A stretch of 11,087 nt of DNA, taken from contig CBDDRG010000070.1 of assembly GCA_965232975.1 (NCBI GenBank), positions 1-11,087 of the forward strand, read 5' to 3'. This DNA comes from CBDDRG01 sp965232975. Lineage in GTDB: Bacteria > Pseudomonadota > Gammaproteobacteria > Pseudomonadales > Porticoccaceae. A program made the position numbers and the translations under genes. Below, piece by piece: positions 7,041-11,087 of the stretch. Under the pieces are notes generated by a model. That model did no database searches. It was not told the DNA's origin and saw only the letters and a list, made by a program, of their open reading frames with translations. Within the stretch, counting starts at the first letter, position 1. Every line of letters starts with the position of its first letter.

Positions 7041-7163
7041 GGTCGAATCTCCTGTGCGGGTGATGGTGCCAGTGCTGGCGGATGACCTGGCCATCTTAAT
7101 CGGGTCGCATCGACATTCGCACGCGCCCCGCGCGCGAGCCCCCGGAGCCGATCCTGCGGACAG

Positions 7164-7190
7164 TTGACGGCGACCTCAGATACTGGTCAA
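7164..7190. promoter_or_regulatory. candidate regulatory region upstream of the copper genes
   Basis: TTGAC (7164-7168) and GTCAA (7186-7190) form an inverted repeat just before the CopL-like start codon. Nested inside are GACC and GGTC. TTGACG is also a fair -35 hexamer, but no clear -10 follows. It does not fit the well-known CueR or CusR boxes, so the regulator is unknown and the site may be chance. Confidence 0.25.
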
Positions 7191-7197
7191 GTAAACC

Positions 7198-7662
7198 ATG
7201 ATCGCCAATTCCGCCGTCAAAGGTAGTCGCCAGCGCTCAGGCCGTGTACGGGTGCTGGTGGCGATCCTCGGTTTGCTGCTGGCCGGTGTGTCGGCGCAGC
7301 CCGCCGTTGCCAGTGGCCACGCAACCGGCCACCATGCGGTCACGCCCAGCCCAACTGCGCCGGCACCGGCGCACCGAGCCCATAGCCAACCGCTCCCTGC
7401 CGGACTCGATGGCGGCGCAGCCGCAGCACCGGATCGCGCTTCCGGCCCCTGCGCGCGGGGGATGCACGCCGCCGGGCCCAGCGGGCACGCGGGCTGTCTC
7501 TGTCTACACGCCTCTTGCGGTGGTGTTGCTGCCCTGTTCGACGACGTCAGCCTCCCGGGCGCGATCGGCGCGCCTCGTTTTATTGACGCCGGGCACCCAG
7601 GCGAGCCCCTGCCCGCCCACGCCTACCGGCCGCTGCGACCGCCCACCCAGCTCAACGCCTGA
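7198..7662 (+). CDS. CopL-like secreted His/Cys-rich protein
   Basis: This 154-residue protein has a basic N-terminus and a hydrophobic stretch (about 19-33), with a likely signal-peptidase site after the alanine at position 38, so it is probably periplasmic. The mature part is rich in His, Ala and Pro, with many histidines (H41, H45, H46, H59, H62, H90, H97, H104) and four cysteines in the segment C85-C107, including CLCLHASC. The C-terminus ends RPLRPPTQLNA, resembling the PP-containing tail of CopL/DUF2946-type proteins encoded ahead of copA and copB in Xanthomonas-like copper operons. A copper-binding or copper-responsive role is inferred from composition and position. Family membership is not proven because the sequence is low in complexity. 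No strong ribosome-binding site precedes the start. Confidence 0.6.
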   Translation: MIANSAVKGSRQRSGRVRVLVAILGLLLAGVSAQPAVASGHATGHHAVTPSPTAPAPAHRAHSQPLPAGLDGGAAAAPDRASGPCARGMHAAGPSGHAGCLCLHASCGGVAALFDDVSLPGAIGAPRFIDAGHPGEPLPAHAYRPLRPPTQLNA

Positions 7663-7730
7663 TTTGTCGCCATTGCAGCCGCCCGCTCATCCGGGCTGCT
7701 CCCGTTGACCATCTGCGTTGAGGTTCCACC

Positions 7731-9542
7731 ATGGCCTTCCGTACCAACACCCGTTTCCGGGTCTGTGTGCCGCGCCGCCGCTTTATTCAAGGTATCGTTC
7801 AAGGTCTCGGGCTCGGCGTCGCCGGCGCTCTCGGCATGATCCCCCGCCTTGGCGGTGCCGACTCCGCGCCCCTGCCCACTGCGCCCGGACGAGCCGCCGG
7901 GCCAGCCGCGGTGCTTACTGGCACCGAGTTCGATCTGACGATCGCGGCGACACCGGTCAATTTCTCTGGTCGCATGCGCCTGGCCACGACCGTCAATGGC
8001 GCCTTGCCAGCACCCACACTGCGCTGGCGGGAAGGCGAGGTCGTCACCATTCGCGTTCACAACCAGCTCGACGAGGACACCTCGATCCACTGGCATGGCA
8101 TCCTGCTGCCGTTTCAAATGGACGGGGTGCCGGGCATCAGTTTCAAGGGCATCCGGCCCGGCGAAACCTTTACCTACCGCTTCAAGGTGGCGCAGACCGG
8201 CACCTACTGGTATCACTCCCACTCCGGCATGCAGGAGCAGACTGGCCTCTACGGCGCGATCATCATCGATCCCGCCGCTGGCGATCCGATCCGCGCCGAG
8301 CGCGATCACGTCGTACTGCTGTCCGACTGGACCGACGAAGATCCGATGCGGGTATTCGCGAAGCTCAAGATGCAGAGCGACTACTACAACTTCAACCAGC
8401 CGACGGCGCTCGATTTCTTCCGCGATGTGTCCCGGGTAGGACCGGGCGCCGCCCTCGACCAGCGGGGCATGTGGCACCAGATGCGCATGAACCCGACCGA
8501 TCTGGCCGACATCTCCGCCCACACCTACACCTACTTGATGAACGGCGCCACGTCGGCGGACAACTGGACCGCGCTGTTCCGTCCCGGCGAGAAAGTACGG
8601 CTGCGCTTCATCAACGCCAGCGCCATGACATTTTTCGATGTGCGTATACCTGGGCTCAAGATGACGGTGGTTCAGGCGGACGGCCAGAACGTCGAGCCGG
8701 TCACCGTGGACGAGATTCGCCTCGGCGTGGCCGAAACCTATGACGTGATCGTCTCGCCCGAGGATGGCACCTACACCATCTTCGCCCAGTCGATGGACCG
8801 CAGCGGTTACGCGCGCGGCACGCTCGCACCGCGCGCCGGCATGGCGGCGGCAGTGCCCGCACCCGATAAACCCGAGCCGCTGACCATGGCGGACATGATG
8901 GGCGCCATGGTCAGCGGTGGCATGGCCGGGATGAATCACGGCGGTATGGCGATGGATCACAGCGCCCACGCCAAGGGCGACAGCAGGGTTACCGCCAAGG
9001 GACCCGTGCGCGTGCGTCACGCTAAAACTGAATACGGGCCCAGCACCGATATGCGCGTGGACATGCCGCGTACCAATCTGGACGACCCCGGCGTTGGGCT
9101 GCGCCACCAGCTTGACGACCCGAACGGCCGCCGCGTGTTGACCTATGCGGACCTCCACACCCTCGGCGGGCCGCTCGACCCACGACCGCCAAGTCGGGAA
9201 ATCGAGCTGCATCTGACCGGCAACATGGCGCGCTACACCTGGTCGATTGACGGCCTCGAGTTGGGCAACTCCACCCCGGTGCATTTCCGCCACGGCGAGC
9301 GTCTGCGCGTGGTGTTCGTCAACGACACCATGATGACCCACCCGATGCATCTGCATGGCATGTGGCAGGAACTGGAAAGCCCCGACGGCAAGTTCCAGGT
9401 GCGCAAGCACACCATCAACGTGCAGCCGGCGCAGCGCGTCAGCTTTTTGGTCACCGCCGATGCGCTCGGCCGCTGGGCCTGGCACTGCCACCTGCTCCTG
9501 CACATGGACGCGGGCATGTTCCGCCAAGTGGTAGTGGCCTGA
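7731..9542 (+). CDS. copA: CopA, Tat-exported multicopper oxidase for copper resistance
   Basis: This 603-residue periplasmic enzyme is of the PcoA/CopA family, which oxidises Cu(I) or sequesters copper. The twin-arginine signal is PRRRFIQGI (residues 14-22), followed by a hydrophobic stretch, consistent with folded export. All four copper-ligand blocks are present: H120-W-H122-G, H162-S-H164, H537-P-M-H540-L-H542, and H585-C586-H587 with H591 and the axial M596. That gives one type 1 and one type 2/3 trinuclear centre. A Met/His-rich insert (about 386-416, MADMMGAMVSGGMAGMNHGG onward) is typical of copper-handling members. AGG upstream gives an ordinary ribosome-binding site. The copA stop region carries a short tandem duplication before copB. 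Confidence 0.96.
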   Translation: MAFRTNTRFRVCVPRRRFIQGIVQGLGLGVAGALGMIPRLGGADSAPLPTAPGRAAGPAAVLTGTEFDLTIAATPVNFSGRMRLATTVNGALPAPTLRWREGEVVTIRVHNQLDEDTSIHWHGILLPFQMDGVPGISFKGIRPGETFTYRFKVAQTGTYWYHSHSGMQEQTGLYGAIIIDPAAGDPIRAERDHVVLLSDWTDEDPMRVFAKLKMQSDYYNFNQPTALDFFRDVSRVGPGAALDQRGMWHQMRMNPTDLADISAHTYTYLMNGATSADNWTALFRPGEKVRLRFINASAMTFFDVRIPGLKMTVVQADGQNVEPVTVDEIRLGVAETYDVIVSPEDGTYTIFAQSMDRSGYARGTLAPRAGMAAAVPAPDKPEPLTMADMMGAMVSGGMAGMNHGGMAMDHSAHAKGDSRVTAKGPVRVRHAKTEYGPSTDMRVDMPRTNLDDPGVGLRHQLDDPNGRRVLTYADLHTLGGPLDPRPPSREIELHLTGNMARYTWSIDGLELGNSTPVHFRHGERLRVVFVNDTMMTHPMHLHGMWQELESPDGKFQVRKHTINVQPAQRVSFLVTADALGRWAWHCHLLLHMDAGMFRQVVVA

Positions 9543-9569
9543 ATGGTAGCGGCCTGAGTGGTGGTGACC
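9530..9569 (+). repeat. 15-bp tandem duplication across the copA stop codon
   Basis: The unit GGTAGTGGCCTGAAT (9530-9544) is followed by GGTAGCGGCCTGAGT (9545-9559), matching at 13 of 15 positions, and then by a partial third copy. The duplication covers the copA stop, so a second TGA follows four codons after the first, preceded by an ATG that overlaps nothing coding. It most likely arose by slippage and sits in the copA-copB gap. Confidence 0.6.
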
Positions 9570-9604
9570 CGAACGCGGCGCAATCGAATCAGGGGAAAAC
9601 AGCA

Positions 9605-10699
9605 ATGAGGAACAACCGACTGCATTTGATCGTCTTCACCACGCTGGCGCTCGGTCTGGGCTCCGCCCGAGCGCAAGACCCGGCGGCCGCCGACCACAGC
9701 AACCATGCAGCGCCGGCGGAACGCGCGCAGCCGACGACCAAGCCGGTCGAGGCGCCGCCGCGGGCCGCAGGAGAGCATGATTCAATGCCCGGCATGGACC
9801 ACTCTGGCGGCACGAATCACGATGCCATGCCCGGCATGGAGCAAGGCGCGATGGAACCCAGCGCCATGCCGGCCCCGGCGCAGCACGTCAAGCCTGGCGC
9901 TGCGTCGGGTGTGGAGCAGGCCGCCGACACAGGCGGTATGAACCAGGGCGGTGGCATGGATCACGGCTCCACGTCCATGCAGGGGGGCTCGCCCCCGCCC
10001 GACGCCCGCGATCCGCACGCCTATGCGGACGGCTACGACTTCGGCCCGCTCAGGGTTCACCTCGCCGATGAGCACAGCAGGGGATCCCTGCTGGTGGATA
10101 ATCTGGAGACCCTGCGCTCGCCGGACAACACGTCCGCCGAGTACGACTTGCAGGCCTGGTACGGCCGCACCTACGACCGCGCCGTGCTCAAGGCGGAGGG
10201 CGAGGTCGACGACGGCCGGCTCGCCGAATCGCGCACCGAGCTGTTGTGGAGCCACGCCGTCGCGGCGTTCTGGGACGCCCAGCTCGGTGCGCGCCACGAC
10301 GGCGGCCGAGGGCCGGATCGGAGCTGGTTGGCGTTCGGCGTACAGGGGTTGGCGCCCTACTGGTTCGCCATCGACGCCGCCGCCTATGTCGGTGAAAACG
10401 GGCGCAGCGCGCTGCGCCTGGATGCCGAGTACGAACTGCTGTTGACGCAAAAACTGATCCTGCAACCGAAAGTCGAGACCAATTTCTACGGCAAATCCGA
10501 CGCTGCGCGCGGCCTGGGCAGCGGGCTGTCCGACGTTAGCGTGGCGCTGCGGTTGCGCTACGAAATCTGGCGCGAGTTCGCGCCTTACATCGGTATCGAA
10601 CGGGTTGTCAGACTCGGGGGCGCGGCGGATTTGGCGCGCGCGGCCGGTGCGGACGCCACCGAAACCCGCATCGTCGCCGGCGTGCGCTTCTGGTTCTGA
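9605..10699 (+). CDS. copB: CopB, outer-membrane copper resistance protein
   Basis: This 364-residue protein belongs to the CopB/PcoB family, an outer-membrane beta-barrel thought to bind or export copper with CopA. A signal peptide ends near residue 23 (SARA). The next ~105 residues are Met/His-rich with repeated motifs (MPGMDHSGG, MPGMEQGAM, MNQGGGMDHG) that suit copper binding. From about residue 133 (DARDPHAYADGYDFGP) the conserved barrel domain begins, with aromatic-rich strands and a terminal phenylalanine (GVRFWF), a barrel-assembly signal. The start at 9605 has AGGGGA about 8 bases upstream. It lies 62 bases after copA in the same orientation, so it is probably co-transcribed, and it ends 15 bases from a convergent gene. 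Confidence 0.93.
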   Translation: MRNNRLHLIVFTTLALGLGSARAQDPAAADHSNHAAPAERAQPTTKPVEAPPRAAGEHDSMPGMDHSGGTNHDAMPGMEQGAMEPSAMPAPAQHVKPGAASGVEQAADTGGMNQGGGMDHGSTSMQGGSPPPDARDPHAYADGYDFGPLRVHLADEHSRGSLLVDNLETLRSPDNTSAEYDLQAWYGRTYDRAVLKAEGEVDDGRLAESRTELLWSHAVAAFWDAQLGARHDGGRGPDRSWLAFGVQGLAPYWFAIDAAAYVGENGRSALRLDAEYELLLTQKLILQPKVETNFYGKSDAARGLGSGLSDVSVALRLRYEIWREFAPYIGIERVVRLGGAADLARAAGADATETRIVAGVRFWF

Positions 10700-10714
10700 G
10701 GCTTCGCTCCGGCA

Positions 10715-11087
10715 TTAATGCCCCGCCGCCATCCACCCGCCGATCACCGCGCGATCCGCGTCACTGGCCGCCACCTCATGCACTATCCGCCCGCTGTTGA
10801 TCACCAGCAGGCGGTCGGCGAGTCGCAGCAGTTCGTCGAGGTCATCGCTCGCCACCAGCACCGCGGCGCCGGCATTGCGCACCTCGATCAGGCGCGCGTG
10901 CACGTCGGCGACGGCCTTGAAGTCGAGGCCGAACACCGGGTTGGCGACGATCAGCACGTTGACCGGTTCGGACAGTTCGCGGGCCAGCAGAGCGCGCTGC
11001 ACATTGCCGCCGGACAGCGTGGCGATGGGCCGGGCCGGATCGGGCGGGCGCACGTTGAAGGCTTTGATCCGCTCGCGCGCCTGGTGG
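10715..11087 (-). CDS. ABC-transporter ATP-binding protein, C-terminal part (cut by window edge)
   Basis: Only the last 123 or so residues are in the window; the reading frame is open to the right edge (before the GTG at 11053 it already reads HQARERIKAFN), so the true start lies outside. The ABC signature LSGGNVQRALLARELS is intact. The Walker B region is VLIVANPVFGLD, where the usual D-E pair is replaced. The tail VLVASDDLDELLRLADRLLVINSGRIV matches the switch-His segment, with aspartate rather than histidine (VASDDLDE). This pattern fits the second ATPase half of sugar/nucleoside (YufO-like) uptake ATPases, where such changes are normal. It is convergent with copB; the transported substrate is unknown. 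Confidence 0.85.
   Translation of the reverse strand, partial: HQARERIKAFNVRPPDPARPIATLSGGNVQRALLARELSEPVNVLIVANPVFGLDFKAVADVHARLIEVRNAGAAVLVASDDLDELLRLADRLLVINSGRIVHEVAASDADRAVIGGWMAAGH

Noticed and set aside
7244..7708. Second frame overlapping the CopL-like gene
   Set aside because: It lacks a good signal peptide and family features. The 7198 frame has a better N-terminus, metal-binding residues and a CopL-like tail.
9362..9604. Upstream extension of the copB reading frame
   Set aside because: It overlaps the conserved copper-ligand end of copA, and the ATG at 9605 has a clear ribosome-binding site followed by a signal peptide.
7623..9605. 660-codon open frame on the minus strand opposite copA
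   Set aside because: It lies antisense to a complete, motif-rich copA. Its translation is rich in His, Gly, Arg and Val without recognisable domains, as expected from GC-rich codon use on the coding strand.
1..11087. CRISPR arrays, tRNA and rRNA genes, phage genes
   Set aside because: I saw no regularly spaced repeats, no tRNA- or rRNA-like stretches and no phage or integrase genes on either strand.

Overview
The window is GC-rich (apart from an AT-rich first 80 bases) and densely packed. It carries typical Gram-negative envelope genes: an MCE/Pqi system, a FadL-type porin and an outer-membrane CopB. The gene content and protein style point to a proteobacterium, most likely a gammaproteobacterium. 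I cannot name the genus from sequence alone. Most of the window is ordinary chromosomal housekeeping and accessory content. I did not find a convincing new multi-gene system; the most interesting items are non-coding.

Layout, left to right. Positions 1-81 hold an AT-rich, near-perfect palindrome of unknown role. A small DUF1244 gene follows on the minus strand. Next comes a tightly overlapping plus-strand operon, pqiA1-pqiA2-pqiB-pqiC (635-4215). It encodes two single-domain PqiA membrane proteins, a three-MCE-domain PqiB and a PqiC-type lipoprotein, which together should form an inner-to-outer-membrane lipid transport bridge. A convergent FadL/OmpP1-type outer-membrane transporter (minus strand) ends against it, with two strong hairpins between them. 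Divergent from the FadL gene is a TetR-family regulator. The shared upstream region has a clean inverted repeat lying on the -35 box of a good sigma-70 promoter that reads towards the FadL gene, so repression of the porin by its neighbour is a specific, testable prediction.

Immediately after the TetR gene is a small inverted-repeat element of about 136 bp, flanked by a 5-bp direct repeat, which looks like a MITE. A glutathione peroxidase (minus strand) follows. Divergent from it is a copper-resistance cluster: a CopL-like secreted His/Cys protein, a Tat-exported CopA multicopper oxidase with a complete set of copper ligands, and a CopB outer-membrane protein with a Met/His-rich N-terminal segment. 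At the right edge, convergent with copB, is the C-terminal end of an ABC-transporter ATPase of the sugar/nucleoside-uptake type, cut by the window boundary.

Functionally there are three themes: envelope lipid transport (pqi), uptake of hydrophobic compounds under local TetR control (FadL/TetR), and periplasmic or outer-membrane copper tolerance (copLAB) beside a peroxide-detoxifying enzyme. Nothing ties these into one pathway beyond a shared envelope and stress flavour.
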